Part shown: positions 52,113 to 60,413 of the stretch, in pieces
Position numbering within the stretch: the stretch's first letter is position 1
Layout: each line of letters starts with the position of its first letter
IMG/VR virus record: IMGVR_UViG_3300048088_000081
Location: 1 to 63,631 of that record
Length of the DNA stretch: 63,631 nt
Reading direction: 5' to 3' (one strand)
Origin: a virus
Notes under the pieces: model-generated
Told to the model about the DNA's origin: nothing
What the model saw: only the letters and a program-made list of their open reading frames with translations
The model's database searches: none
Translations under genes and position numbers: made by a program

Positions 52113-52473
52113 TGATTTCCTCTTTTGTTTCAACACGAACCACTTTTATGCCAGCCTTCATGGCCTGACGTACGCAATCAGCGGTGCCATTCCCGCCCTT
52201 ACAAGCTATAACCATGTCTGGTTTGTAATTATTGACCATGACCCCATTCCTGATGGGTCCGGCCGCACGTCCGTGCTCGCCCCATTGCGCTGGAACGACT
52301 ACAACGGTCACATGCCTGTGTGTTTTTGCCCACTGCCCGGCAAGATTGTCAGCGCCACGCGCTCCGCCGTGTATGAGGCAGTCAATTGGCGTTCTTAGAT
52401 GAATCTCGTTTAAGACTGAAAACAATAAATTACGATTATCGTAATCACGCCCACCGCATACAAGCACTCTCAA
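52090..52473 (-). CDS. SLOG-family protein (DUF2493/YspA-like)
   Basis: 127 residues from a TTG in a TTGA overlap. VLVCGGRDYDN near 3-13 and LIHGGARGADNLAGQWA near 33-49 are the DUF2493 signature, with VVVVPAQWGEHGRAAGPIRN and DMVIACKGGNGTADCVRQA following. The fold binds nucleotides or nucleotide-derived ligands; members occur in phages and in defence contexts. The ligand is unknown. Located directly before the GroES-like gene. Confidence 0.82.
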   Translation of the reverse strand: MRVLVCGGRDYDNRNLLFSVLNEIHLRTPIDCLIHGGARGADNLAGQWAKTHRHVTVVVVPAQWGEHGRAAGPIRNGVMVNNYKPDMVIACKGGNGTADCVRQAMKAGIKVVRVETKEEINECIEEA

Positions 52474-52694
52474 ATCTGTTCGTCATCCTTCTTTGCATCA
52501 CCGTAGCGAGCTTTCTCGATTTCGGAACACCAATCAAGCACATTACCTAGAGCTTGGAGATATCCAACCTCTTGACGGTATGTCTCGTAGTCTCCGCAGA
52601 CTCCAGATGAAATCCCCGACATACGGTCGTCTATTTTTTCGGTGATGATTCGGTATAGCTGGCGGTGAAACGGGTCGTTAATATCAGAAGCCAT
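52470..52694 (-). CDS. Small head-region protein
   Basis: 74 residues, helical and charged: FHRQLYRIITEKIDDRMS, YETYRQEVGYLQALGNVLDW. Such small proteins recur next to portal genes of podophages, with no known role. TAATG overlap at the start and TTGA overlap at the stop. Confidence 0.6.
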   Translation of the reverse strand: MASDINDPFHRQLYRIITEKIDDRMSGISSGVCGDYETYRQEVGYLQALGNVLDWCSEIEKARYGDAKKDDEQI

Positions 52695-52963
52695 TATTTC
52701 CCCAATTTGTTCAGAAGTCCGAAATCGACGTTCTTTGGGCTGTAGCCATATCCGCCGCGCTTGGCCGCCTCCGCATTGGCGGCCTGAGCCTCAATAGCCC
52801 TTGACGGGTCCGGAGACGGCAGTTGCACTACGCCGCCAGAGTCATAAGCCAGCCTATCCGCCTTCTCACTCGGTAACTCGTGATGGGCCGCTCTCTTCCC
52901 AACCATGGAGTTAAGTTTGGCCTCTCGGGAAGCCTTCATTTCACCGTAGACGGGGTGAGTCAT
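52694..52963 (-). CDS. Small head-region protein
   Basis: 89 residues, Lys/Ala-rich, with SGGVVQLPSPDPSRAIEAQA and a C-terminal NVDFGLLNKLGK. Probably disordered to helical. No motif beyond a weak GG-type sequence like that of other late proteins. Sits between a small membrane protein and the gene before the SLOG protein. Confidence 0.5.
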   Translation of the reverse strand: MTHPVYGEMKASREAKLNSMVGKRAAHHELPSEKADRLAYDSGGVVQLPSPDPSRAIEAQAANAEAAKRGGYGYSPKNVDFGLLNKLGK

Positions 52964-52973
52964 GTTCTTGTCC

Positions 52974-53159
52974 TTACCACGATAGATGGTACCAGTGAGA
53001 TGCCGCTATCAGCCCGGCCACACTCAGACCGATAATCAACGGAGGCCACGAGTTAATACCTTCCTGACTTGGTGCGTCACTAATCATGTCGGCGCCGATA
53101 ATAAGCACGACGTATGCCATTGTACCGAGAGCAACAAGCCCAGCTACAATCAATGCCAT
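52974..53159 (-). CDS. Small membrane protein
   Basis: 61 residues with two hydrophobic helices (about 2-24 and 41-56) separated by an acidic loop (DMISDAPSQEG). Starts in a TAATG overlap with the GGR-motif gene. Role unknown; membrane proteins inside a head gene cluster are unusual. Confidence 0.55.
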   Translation of the reverse strand: MALIVAGLVALGTMAYVVLIIGADMISDAPSQEGINSWPPLIIGLSVAGLIAASHWYHLSW

Positions 53160-54028
53160 TAGACGGCCTGCGGCTTCATGTGTGCGTTCTTGCCGTACAG
53201 CTTGATCTTCTCCAAGCGTCCAGGCCCCGAAAGAGCCCCGGCATGCATATCAACCTTACCGCCCATAGCACGGGCGGGAGTTAGGCCCTCTTCCTTGAGG
53301 GTCTTCTTGATTAACTCCTTGTCTTCCTTTTCGTCGGAGTGGACTGCACCACCCTTGGCCTTCCTCGGAATGGCTCGCCCATCCACCTGTTCTTTGTCTG
53401 ATGGTGAGTAAGGGCCTCCCGTCTTACCGGCGCCAGGAACTGGAGGCCTAAGAACCATATTGTCATCAACCGTACCGCCGTCTGCACGGTTTACACGGCC
53501 GCCCTTCTTGTACGTACGGCCGCCACCGGCACGGAGCCCCGGCATACCGCCACCGGGAGGCATTGGGCCGGGCGGCATACCACCGGCCATAGGAGGGGGA
53601 CCCATCGGCGGTCGTGGCGTCGGCATGACAGGAGGAGGGGTTGGGCCGGCTGCCGGTCCACCGATGGGAAGGGGAGATGGTCCGCCTGCGGCAGCGCCGC
53701 CCTGAGGGGCCACAATGACGTTAACATGAGTCGAAGGCTTGTGCTTCGTCCGACCGCCACGGGCGCGATTTACCGCACCTCCGGTAGCGTACGTCGGAAT
53801 AGGATTGGTCAGGGCCGTCTTGTTCTTGCGAGAAGACCGGTCTGCGCGGGCCTTCGGAGCGCTGCCATTGTCACCGAACCCTGCGGACTCCTGCGGGCCG
53901 TTCTGGGTGTACTTGTCGGTTGAACCGGCAATATTGGCCGATGGATCTGCGGCGCCATAGTCCCTAGTCATGCGGTGGAGCTTGTCGCTCATCATGCCCG
54001 CAGCGCTAGACTTCATCGGATGTGCCAT
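53159..54028 (-). CDS. Low-complexity late protein with repeated GGR/ADGG motifs
   Basis: 289 residues. Contains RARGGRTKHK, AGGGRTYKKGGRVNRADGG, RKAKGGAVHSD and ARAMGGKVDMH, separated by Pro/Gly/Met-rich stretches (PPMGPPPMAGGMPPGP). The N terminus is Ser/Asp/Gln-rich, the C terminus basic and helical. Probably disordered. Directly downstream of the portal gene in the transcribed order. Might be a virion protein interacting with the portal, or an assembly factor; function unknown. Confidence 0.6.
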   Translation of the reverse strand: MAHPMKSSAAGMMSDKLHRMTRDYGAADPSANIAGSTDKYTQNGPQESAGFGDNGSAPKARADRSSRKNKTALTNPIPTYATGGAVNRARGGRTKHKPSTHVNVIVAPQGGAAAGGPSPLPIGGPAAGPTPPPVMPTPRPPMGPPPMAGGMPPGPMPPGGGMPGLRAGGGRTYKKGGRVNRADGGTVDDNMVLRPPVPGAGKTGGPYSPSDKEQVDGRAIPRKAKGGAVHSDEKEDKELIKKTLKEEGLTPARAMGGKVDMHAGALSGPGRLEKIKLYGKNAHMKPQAV

Positions 54029-54029
54029 G

Positions 54030-56447
54030 TTACTTCCCTTTCGACGCGGAAGGCTTAGGTTTCGCCTTCTCCAACGCTATCGCGTGTGCCCTGTCTAGTT
54101 CTGCCTGATTGGCATCGTGATGATGACCTAAGGCAGTCGTGAATAAATCTTGCCGGCGACCGGCTATACCCTGTACGGCGTCATGCTGGCGCTGCAACTC
54201 ATTCTGCCGCGCCTCATGATGATGTCCCAACCCTAGTTTGATAGCATCCGCGCGATTTGACAATGCCTTCATGCGGAACTGGTGTACCCGATCCGCCTGA
54301 CGGTTTTGTTGGTCCGCCGCAAGGGCTTGGTTCTCTTGCTGCTGATTCGAGTTATGGATGACCATTTCCCTCGCAAGACCGAGTTTAGCTACAGACTCCT
54401 CTGATTGGAGCTTCTGCTGCTGATATGCGAGGGTTTGTCCAGCCAAGGCTGTCTTGGCTTGAGCCTCTTGCGCTTTGGTCTGGCTATCCTGAATCTTGGC
54501 CTGAGCATTTAGAAGGTCAGCCTGAGCGCTCATTGTCTCTGGATTTGGCGGAGCAGAGCCAGGAGGTGGCGGAGGCAGGAACAGAGTCTCGGCGTCATCG
54601 AATCCGAGAGTGTGCATGGCGATAAGATCGACCTTGTTCTGGTCAATCTGTGGATTTCCCTGTTGAATCTGCTTCAAGGCCGTGATTTTGAGGTATCTTT
54701 CGGTCTGCGAAGCAGTATTCGGATCCGCCTTAGGAACCAACTCACAGTCGTTGAGAGCCGCAATAAACATGGCGTTTTGGCGGTCTTGGGCGGATTCCTC
54801 GGCCTGGACAGCGGGAAGTTGTCCCATCTGGAGAGTCAGAGCCTTGAGTACTTTACTCTTCTTGTTGTGCCTCCAAAGAGCGGAGGGATCCTCAGTCAAG
54901 AGTTCCTTCAGCATAGCGAATTCCTGCCCTTGGGCCGTGTGCAGTCTCTTATGGACCGCGCTCATGAGCTTTGTGGCTTGCTCGATAAGGGCCAGAGTCG
55001 TGCCCACAGGGGCGTCTTGCTTCCCCTCACCAATCTGGAGTTCTGCCGTTCCTCCCACCCTCTGAGCGGTCGTAGAGATGTTATCAATCAACTGAATGAA
55101 TACCGGGGACGGATCCTTGTACGGAAGCGGCATAACCGAGGCACGGATATCGTTCCCTACGGTATCAATCGGCATTCCACCGCCCGGAGGAATTCTGAAT
55201 TGATTCGTCAACTGCTTGGCGAGAGACTTAAGGTAGAGGAATCCTGGGAAGTTCGCGAACATTCCCGCGTCAATCATCAGCCTCCATGCCGCAGTAACCG
55301 CCTTAGTCGCATTACCAAGAATATTAAGAAGACCAATGCCGTAAAAACCAAGGCCAGGAACGAATATATAGGCAACAATGCGATTGCGCGGCATGCAGAG
55401 ATCATCCTCTTCACGCCAGTTCCGTCTGATTTCAAGAATCTTTCTTGCCTCTTTATCAATTGTGACTTTATATGGGAGAGGCAGTCCCGTAGGTTTCTTA
55501 TCTTTGTCTTCGTGCTCAAAGCCCGGAACCTCGATTTCACAGTAGCACTCGTAGAGTTCTCTGTCTTGATCCGAAGGCTCAATGTACGTCGCAGGAGCAA
55601 TTCCCTGCACTTGGTCGATTTTCTCCTCGATTGGATTCTTAACCGCTGGCATCCCCTGTAGAGGTAGATTAACGTCACGGTAGGCCCCGACCATTTGCAT
55701 CCTCTTGAGGACGCTCGGCCGCATCATGATTCTGTGTGTAACCCTACCGGCACCATCGATATCCGTTGCAGCGTTTGAAACGATAAGGTCCTTGGCATCA
55801 ATAGAGGCTATTACCGGCCTTCTTTTAATCGGACAGTGATACCCCTTCTTGAAGCCTATCCCGGAGAATCCCAGCATGAGAAGGAGTCTATCGGTGTCCG
55901 GATAGTATTCCTTCGCCACCGACGTTAAATAATGGTTCAAGTCTTTCTCAAGGGCCATCGCCAGAATCGTGGCTTGTTCGTCGCCTTCGCCGTCGTTCTT
56001 GACTTTAACGGGTCCATCCGCAGGCAGAAGCTCGCCACGGGCGTTAGCCTGGAACCTGAGGGTCGCCTCCAATAGAAGTGGATGGTCAACTGTAGACACT
56101 CCCTCGGCCGGGGCCGCGCCCGTCGCGGCAGCCCCTCTTGGTGTCTTAATCTCCAGTCCAAGCAACGAAATACCGTTGCTCATGTTCTGGAGCCAAGCGC
56201 TTCGGCTCTGGTCGTCCTGCTCTATGGCTAGGAGGAGTCTTTCGGAAATAGCACCGAGTTCTGATTCGCTCAGGTGCTCCGCGAGGTTGTCCTCGAACTC
56301 GCTTTCCGTCCGCGCAGTTTGCGGAGGTCCGATTGTAACCTCAACGTCACCGTTAGCTAACTTAACCGATGTAGTACCGCTGTTCGGGTCGAACTCAGGC
56401 GCAACGTCTTCCTCGTCAGTGATAACCGTAACGTCTCCAGAATCCAC
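54030..56447 (-). CDS. Portal protein
   Basis: 805 residues, large but within the range of podovirus portals. Blocks supporting it: LLEATLRFQANARGELLPAD, DRLLLMLGFSGIGFKKGYHC, RNRIVAYIFVPGLGFYGIGL, GNATKAVTAAWRLMIDAGMF, PPGGGMPIDTVGNDIRASVM and GEGKQDAPVGTTLALIEQAT. The acidic N terminus (120 residues) and the C-terminal Gln/Ala/His-rich coiled coil (about 640-805) are extensions; the latter may reach into the capsid as a barrel. The portal forms the 12-subunit DNA channel and docks terminase. The only start in frame is a GTG with a weak Shine-Dalgarno. Confidence 0.85.
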   Translation of the reverse strand: MDSGDVTVITDEEDVAPEFDPNSGTTSVKLANGDVEVTIGPPQTARTESEFEDNLAEHLSESELGAISERLLLAIEQDDQSRSAWLQNMSNGISLLGLEIKTPRGAAATGAAPAEGVSTVDHPLLLEATLRFQANARGELLPADGPVKVKNDGEGDEQATILAMALEKDLNHYLTSVAKEYYPDTDRLLLMLGFSGIGFKKGYHCPIKRRPVIASIDAKDLIVSNAATDIDGAGRVTHRIMMRPSVLKRMQMVGAYRDVNLPLQGMPAVKNPIEEKIDQVQGIAPATYIEPSDQDRELYECYCEIEVPGFEHEDKDKKPTGLPLPYKVTIDKEARKILEIRRNWREEDDLCMPRNRIVAYIFVPGLGFYGIGLLNILGNATKAVTAAWRLMIDAGMFANFPGFLYLKSLAKQLTNQFRIPPGGGMPIDTVGNDIRASVMPLPYKDPSPVFIQLIDNISTTAQRVGGTAELQIGEGKQDAPVGTTLALIEQATKLMSAVHKRLHTAQGQEFAMLKELLTEDPSALWRHNKKSKVLKALTLQMGQLPAVQAEESAQDRQNAMFIAALNDCELVPKADPNTASQTERYLKITALKQIQQGNPQIDQNKVDLIAMHTLGFDDAETLFLPPPPPGSAPPNPETMSAQADLLNAQAKIQDSQTKAQEAQAKTALAGQTLAYQQQKLQSEESVAKLGLAREMVIHNSNQQQENQALAADQQNRQADRVHQFRMKALSNRADAIKLGLGHHHEARQNELQRQHDAVQGIAGRRQDLFTTALGHHHDANQAELDRAHAIALEKAKPKPSASKGK

Positions 56448-56508
56448 CGGAGTGGGATCGTCTGGGACCCGGTAATTATGTGAGCTTAAAGGATAGACGT
56501 TGGAGATG

Positions 56509-56733
56509 TTAGTTCACCTTAGTGTGCCTGTGCGCTCCTTTGATATGCACATTTATATGCTTACCCACTGATTCGCCGGCCCTTATCACACTAAGTAGGG
56601 CTTGGTATTTGTCCGGCGTAACGTCGTGATACTGATATGACCCACCGTGCTTGAATTTTGTTTCGAGCACCTTCAATTCGGGGTCGTACGCAATACTTTC
56701 GACATTACTGCTGGTGACGGGGATGTGATTCAT
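56509..56733 (-). CDS. KTSC-domain protein
   Basis: 74 residues. SSNVESIAYDPELKVLETKF, then YQYHDVTPDKYQALLSVIRA and ESVGKHINVHIKG, the pattern of the KTSC domain (named for its motif near the end), which occurs alone in phages and fused to nucleases or helicases. It may bind nucleic acid. Lies upstream of the portal with a 61-base gap that has no gene. Confidence 0.8.
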   Translation of the reverse strand: MNHIPVTSSNVESIAYDPELKVLETKFKHGGSYQYHDVTPDKYQALLSVIRAGESVGKHINVHIKGAHRHTKVN

Positions 56734-56933
56734 GCCGCGACCGTCCGCAGCGCCGCCTCTTCCCCCGGATCCAATTCAACATAACATGAATGGTCCTTGA
56801 GGGGAAGCCTCATTATTTCTTCGCCGTTGTTACGGACCGTGCAATCATGCAATCCGTACAACAATATTGCAGCGCAGAAACCAGTCTCATGACCTTCACT
56901 GAATGCATCCATTACTTCAACTACCTCATCCAT
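56730..56933 (-). CDS. Small acidic protein
   Basis: 67 residues, acidic. No motif recognised; two Cys in the middle (GFCAAIL, HDCTVR) and one near the end. Overlaps the next gene by the ATGA pattern and the preceding one by eight bases. Confidence 0.5.
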   Translation of the reverse strand: MDEVVEVMDAFSEGHETGFCAAILLYGLHDCTVRNNGEEIMRLPLKDHSCYVELDPGEEAALRTVAA

Positions 56934-57201
56934 TCATCGTTGCCCTAACAATCGGAGAAACCTTCGGAGGCGTCTCAATCTCCTTCAGAAGTCTACTCGC
57001 GAGAGAATGCGCCCCAATGAACAAATCCCCCCTCTGCATCCCGGCATAGTTCAGTCCAAACCCACCCTGCGGCGGAGATGCTACAATCGCAACCGACGTG
57101 ATTCGACCGGACTTCGCCTCAGCAAGAAACGCCTCAAGCAACTGTACGGCCGGATTCGGTAGAGATAACTGAGGTATAGGTGATGCTGATCCATTCATCA
57201 T
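56926..57201 (-). CDS. Small conserved-looking phage protein
   Basis: 91 residues. AVQLLEAFLAEAKSGRITSV then IVASPPQGGFGLNYAGMQ and AHSLASRLLKEIE is a pattern I know from phage hypotheticals with an alpha/beta fold. No function known. In the packaging region between TerL and portal. Confidence 0.6.
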   Translation of the reverse strand: MMNGSASPIPQLSLPNPAVQLLEAFLAEAKSGRITSVAIVASPPQGGFGLNYAGMQRGDLFIGAHSLASRLLKEIETPPKVSPIVRATMNG

Positions 57202-57209
57202 GCTAACCC

Positions 57210-57401
57210 TTATTCGTTGACTGTTGCATTCTCGGTATCCTCGACTCGATTCGACGACATTATAGCAGACTTCGGAAATACATTCAGTACCCCAGGCACC
57301 TTGTATGCCTCCGTCTCGGCGTCAATCTGAGAGGTCGCCTTCACCTCGACCCAGTCCTCGATCTTGCGGTAGACTCGGACGCGATAGAGGCATGGTCTCA
57401 A
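57210..57401 (-). CDS. Small phage protein
   Basis: 63 residues from a TTG that overlaps the terminase stop (TTGA). YRVRVYRKIEDWVEVKATSQ followed by DAETEAYKVPGVLNVFP forms a beta-alpha-beta domain typical of small phage hypotheticals. Function unknown. Confidence 0.55.
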   Translation of the reverse strand: MRPCLYRVRVYRKIEDWVEVKATSQIDAETEAYKVPGVLNVFPKSAIMSSNRVEDTENATVNE

Positions 57402-59095
57402 TGCAGCACCCCATAGCTCTCCGCCACGCTCTCCTGCCGGCGGAAGTTCATCATGTCGTCTTCCATCGCGGCTGACATCTCGTCGCCACGCATGATGAGT
57501 CCAGACTCACGAAGCCACGATATCGCCATGCTAGCCGTATCCACCAGGTCGTCGTGGTCTGATTTCGGGAACGATTGGCACTGCGTCAAAACCATTTCCG
57601 CCCACCTTGTGTCAGGTGCCCATATCGTCCCATCAGCGAACAGCGGCTCTACAGACCACGCCCTAGATACCTTATCACCAGTTGGATCAATTAGCTCTAC
57701 ACCCCAGTTTTCTCTCGCATACAAACGGTTAATTTCCTGGGCAACGTCGCGGCCGCGCGTCTTGTTTTCAATTAGGAGGCGCTGTACCTTATACTTCTTG
57801 CAGGTATTCGCCACCCACTCGATAAGTCCCCAACTCTGCTGCTTGCGCTGCTCGAAATTTACCTTAGCCTCTCCCTGAATATATTCAACTGGAATGCCGT
57901 GCAGCGGTAGTCTTTTATTCCACGCGAACATCAGCATAAGGCGGCGATTTTTTGCTCTATCTATCCAGACACCCCACACCGTAAGAGCGTTGAAGTCGTT
58001 CTCTTGTTTCTCGCCGTACGAAGTGTCGAGGCTTGCGAGAATCAATTCCATGTGAGGAAACTCTTTGCGCTCCGCATTCCATACTAGCCCGTATCTTTCG
58101 GCCTCCTCGTGGTCCCAAAGACGCCAGTATTCGCGCTTAAGAATACCGCCGCCCTTCGGTGTCGGGCATTGCTGAAGACGGCCGCTGGACATATACGGTC
58201 CAAGGGCCTCTTCTAGCTTTTCAACTTCCCGCTCCCCGAACCGCTCCGGCCACATGAGTTCTCCCTCAAATGTGCGAGGGTCTTCCCATGGATCCGGATT
58301 ATCATACTGAGGCAGTCTTACAGTAACGCAGTGTCGCGTATCATCATATCGCATCGGCAACATAAGATGCGTCCAGCGCTCATCGCTATCTAGAATTACG
58401 CCAGATAGATCGCCTTCGTGAAGTCGCTGCATCACCACTACAATGGAGCTTTTCTTTGGGTCGTTCAAGCGAGTGGAGTGAAGTTCCTTCCACCAGTTCT
58501 TAACCCGCTCGCGGTCAGATTCTGTTTCAACGGCCTCTGTGTTGTGTGGATCATCTATAACTAAAATATCGCCACCGATACCGAGCAACGTTCCCCCCAC
58601 GGAGGTTGCAATCCTCGAACCTCCCGCAGTCGTATCAAATTGTTGCTTAGAGTTCTGGTCCCACCTAAGCTCTACCTTTTCGCCCCATCTCTGCTGATAC
58701 CAAGGGCTCTGAATCAGCCTGCGGTTCTTATTTGAATTCTGAAGAGCAAGGTCGTGATTATAACTTCCGCACAAGAAACGAACCTGCGGCCCGCTCCAGT
58801 ACGATATATTCGAGCGCGCCCAAGTCCAAGCCGGCCACGAAATGGATGTAATGTTAGTTTTTCCCGTACGAGGGCTGATATTTATCAGCAATCTAGGGAT
58901 GTGCCCTAGAGTTACGCCCTCCAAATGGTCGCAAAGGGCATCGACGGCCCAAGATTTTTTGTATTCCGAACTATCAATCGTAGACCAAGCGCCGCGAACG
59001 AAACTTGTTAGGCTATCCTCGTATCTCTCTTGCTCTACGCGCTTGGTTAACTCTGCAATCTTTCCTTTGAGATCTAGAAGTTCTTGTTGGTTCAA
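57398..59095 (-). CDS. terL: Terminase large subunit
   Basis: 565 residues. The N-terminal ATPase has the deviant Walker A SPRTGKT (74-80) and Walker B ILVIDD (177-182), with the coupling segment VVVMQRLHEGD. The C-terminal nuclease has SLDTSYGEKQENDFNAL (about 349), LIENKTRGRDVAQE (about 445) and the closing DHDDLVDT (about 530), the acidic residues that bind two metals. It pumps DNA into the prohead through the portal and cuts the concatemer. The small terminase gene is not certain; a 73-residue protein upstream is the best candidate. Confidence 0.93.
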   Translation of the reverse strand: MNQQELLDLKGKIAELTKRVEQERYEDSLTSFVRGAWSTIDSSEYKKSWAVDALCDHLEGVTLGHIPRLLINISPRTGKTNITSISWPAWTWARSNISYWSGPQVRFLCGSYNHDLALQNSNKNRRLIQSPWYQQRWGEKVELRWDQNSKQQFDTTAGGSRIATSVGGTLLGIGGDILVIDDPHNTEAVETESDRERVKNWWKELHSTRLNDPKKSSIVVVMQRLHEGDLSGVILDSDERWTHLMLPMRYDDTRHCVTVRLPQYDNPDPWEDPRTFEGELMWPERFGEREVEKLEEALGPYMSSGRLQQCPTPKGGGILKREYWRLWDHEEAERYGLVWNAERKEFPHMELILASLDTSYGEKQENDFNALTVWGVWIDRAKNRRLMLMFAWNKRLPLHGIPVEYIQGEAKVNFEQRKQQSWGLIEWVANTCKKYKVQRLLIENKTRGRDVAQEINRLYARENWGVELIDPTGDKVSRAWSVEPLFADGTIWAPDTRWAEMVLTQCQSFPKSDHDDLVDTASMAISWLRESGLIMRGDEMSAAMEDDMMNFRRQESVAESYGVLH

Positions 59096-59313
59096 ATCGT
59101 CTTCGCCGCCTTCTTAATCTCACCGAACGACTCGCCGCGAGTTACGGCTCCTGCCATGCCACGGAGAAACTGGATTTCGGCAATGGCGCGCTCAGCGATA
59201 TCGGCAATTTGGTGTCCCCATTCATTTATCCTCATGGCGCCAATTGGGTCTCCGGCCGCAAGGTTCCGCAATTCCTCGACAATGTCGTTACCGTCGTCTA
59301 CTTTCAAAGCCAT
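59092..59313 (-). CDS. Candidate small terminase subunit or helical accessory
   Basis: 73 residues from the ATG at 59313 (GGAGATATACC upstream). All-helical: NDIVEELRNLAAGD, NEWGHQIADIAERAIAEIQF, GESFGEIKKAAK. It overlaps the TerL start (ATGA), the position usually taken by a small terminase gene, but it is short for one and has no clear DNA-binding motif. Confidence in that role is low. Confidence 0.5.
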   Translation of the reverse strand: MALKVDDGNDIVEELRNLAAGDPIGAMRINEWGHQIADIAERAIAEIQFLRGMAGAVTRGESFGEIKKAAKTI

Positions 59314-59429
59314 CGGTATATCTCCGTCGCCAGAAACAGAAACGCCATCACGATCACGACGAACTGCACCGGTCCAATTTTCCACCCTTCGGTAACGTGG
59401 TCGTCCAGCCATGCGATAATCCGGTCCAT
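59304..59429 (-). CDS. Tiny membrane protein
   Basis: 41 residues from the ATG at 59429, preceded by GAGGAAGAA. N-terminal amphipathic part (DRIIAWLDDHVTEGWKIG), then a membrane helix (VQFVVIVMAFLFLA) and TEIYRWL. Overlaps the next gene by 10 bases. Fills the gap between the winged-helix-like protein and the candidate small terminase. Function unknown. Confidence 0.55.
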   Translation of the reverse strand: MDRIIAWLDDHVTEGWKIGPVQFVVIVMAFLFLATEIYRWL

Positions 59430-59436
59430 TTCTTCC

Positions 59437-59763
59437 TCATCGAACCCCTCTTGCACGCTCTTTCATCTCATTCGTCAGTCGGTATCCTAGATGTGGTACG
59501 GTCGTTATCTCGATTCCGTACGGCTTTAGTTTACTTCTCATGCGGTAGATTGCTACTGCCTCGGCGTTATCCGTAACTGCGTCGTCTTGGGTCGTGGCCA
59601 TGAGAAGTTGCATCGAGTCCCTTCTGAGGACTGGAATATTCATCATCGCTGCGAAGATTCCGCACTCGGTCCCGCAGAGGCCGAACTTGACCCACTCGCT
59701 CTCTCCGGCCTTAAGAGTGTCCTCAAGCTGGCGGACTCGCTCCTGTAGGATTTCAAGCTGCAT
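59437..59763 (-). CDS. Winged-helix-like DNA-binding protein
   Basis: 108 residues from the ATG at 59763 (a GTG at 59787 is an alternative). An N-terminal coiled coil (QLEILQERVRQLEDTLKAGE) precedes a domain whose end resembles the recognition helix and wing of OmpR/PhoB-type regulators: EAVAIYRMRSKLKPYGIEIT then VPHLGYRL. It could bind DNA as a regulator, or be a small terminase-like protein. Position two genes before the candidate small terminase makes either possible. Confidence 0.55.
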   Translation of the reverse strand: MQLEILQERVRQLEDTLKAGESEWVKFGLCGTECGIFAAMMNIPVLRRDSMQLLMATTQDDAVTDNAEAVAIYRMRSKLKPYGIEITTVPHLGYRLTNEMKERARGVR

Positions 59764-60229
59764 GTTGAATAAGCTTGTTCCTACCACGAGCGGTCGATTC
59801 TACGGCGAAACCCGCCGGATCGGGTGACCACTCAATCTCGTTCTTGCCGCCCCACAGAATTCCTTTGCAGAGTTGCCCTATTACTATCGCGCCTTTGCAC
59901 ATGAGTCGGTCAATTTCTGGGTGGTCAAGTCGATAGTCTGGAGTAATAATTTGGGAATTTCCTACATCTTCGTTCTTAATTAGGTCCACGAGAAATGCAC
60001 GCTCATAAGCCTCCAGAGGCTCGTCCCACTTCACGAGAGTATCCGCCGTCCCCCTTGTGGCATTTCGCATCGCCGCCGCGAGTCGGTCGTGCGCCTCGGT
60101 GAAATTCAGGTACGGCCGAACAAACGGGTCGGTCTTACGTGATTGGAGTGCGCCTTCGATGGTCTTTAGGACGCCAGAAGTGTAGACCAGAGTTTCGAGG
60201 TCGGCCAGATCGACAGTTACCTCAGTCAT
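59753..60229 (-). CDS. Phage protein of unknown function
   Basis: 158 residues, mixed alpha/beta. NFTEAHDRLAAAMRNATRG near 42-60 and IDRLMCKGAIVIGQLCKGIL near 106-125 look like helical surfaces. Upstream of the terminase region. Overlaps both neighbours. No family recognised. Confidence 0.55.
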   Translation of the reverse strand: MTEVTVDLADLETLVYTSGVLKTIEGALQSRKTDPFVRPYLNFTEAHDRLAAAMRNATRGTADTLVKWDEPLEAYERAFLVDLIKNEDVGNSQIITPDYRLDHPEIDRLMCKGAIVIGQLCKGILWGGKNEIEWSPDPAGFAVESTARGRNKLIQHAA

Positions 60230-60413
60230 CGGTTCTATCCCTCTTATTCTCTCTCACTGGCGGCAGACGATAGTAAACCGTGGTCGCCCCATGCCATACT
60301 GTACCCTTAGCCGCGTTCCTGCGGGCGGCGCGATACGTCCACGCCGGCTTCGGAGTGCCTTTGACCGATTTGTAGTCGTAGGTTATTTCAGTGGAGGATA
60401 AAGATTTGGTCAT
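60222..60413 (-). CDS. Small basic protein
   Basis: 63 residues, Arg/Lys/Tyr-rich (AWTYRAARRNAAKGTVWHGA, TTVYYRLPP). Could bind nucleic acid. Starts in an ATGA overlap with the DHH gene stop. No family recognised. Confidence 0.5.
   Translation of the reverse strand: MTKSLSSTEITYDYKSVKGTPKPAWTYRAARRNAAKGTVWHGATTVYYRLPPVRENKRDRTDD

Noticed and set aside
54612-55661. A 349-codon open frame on the plus strand opposite the portal gene
   Set aside because: It is antisense to a well-supported portal, has no ribosome site and a composition typical of shadow frames.
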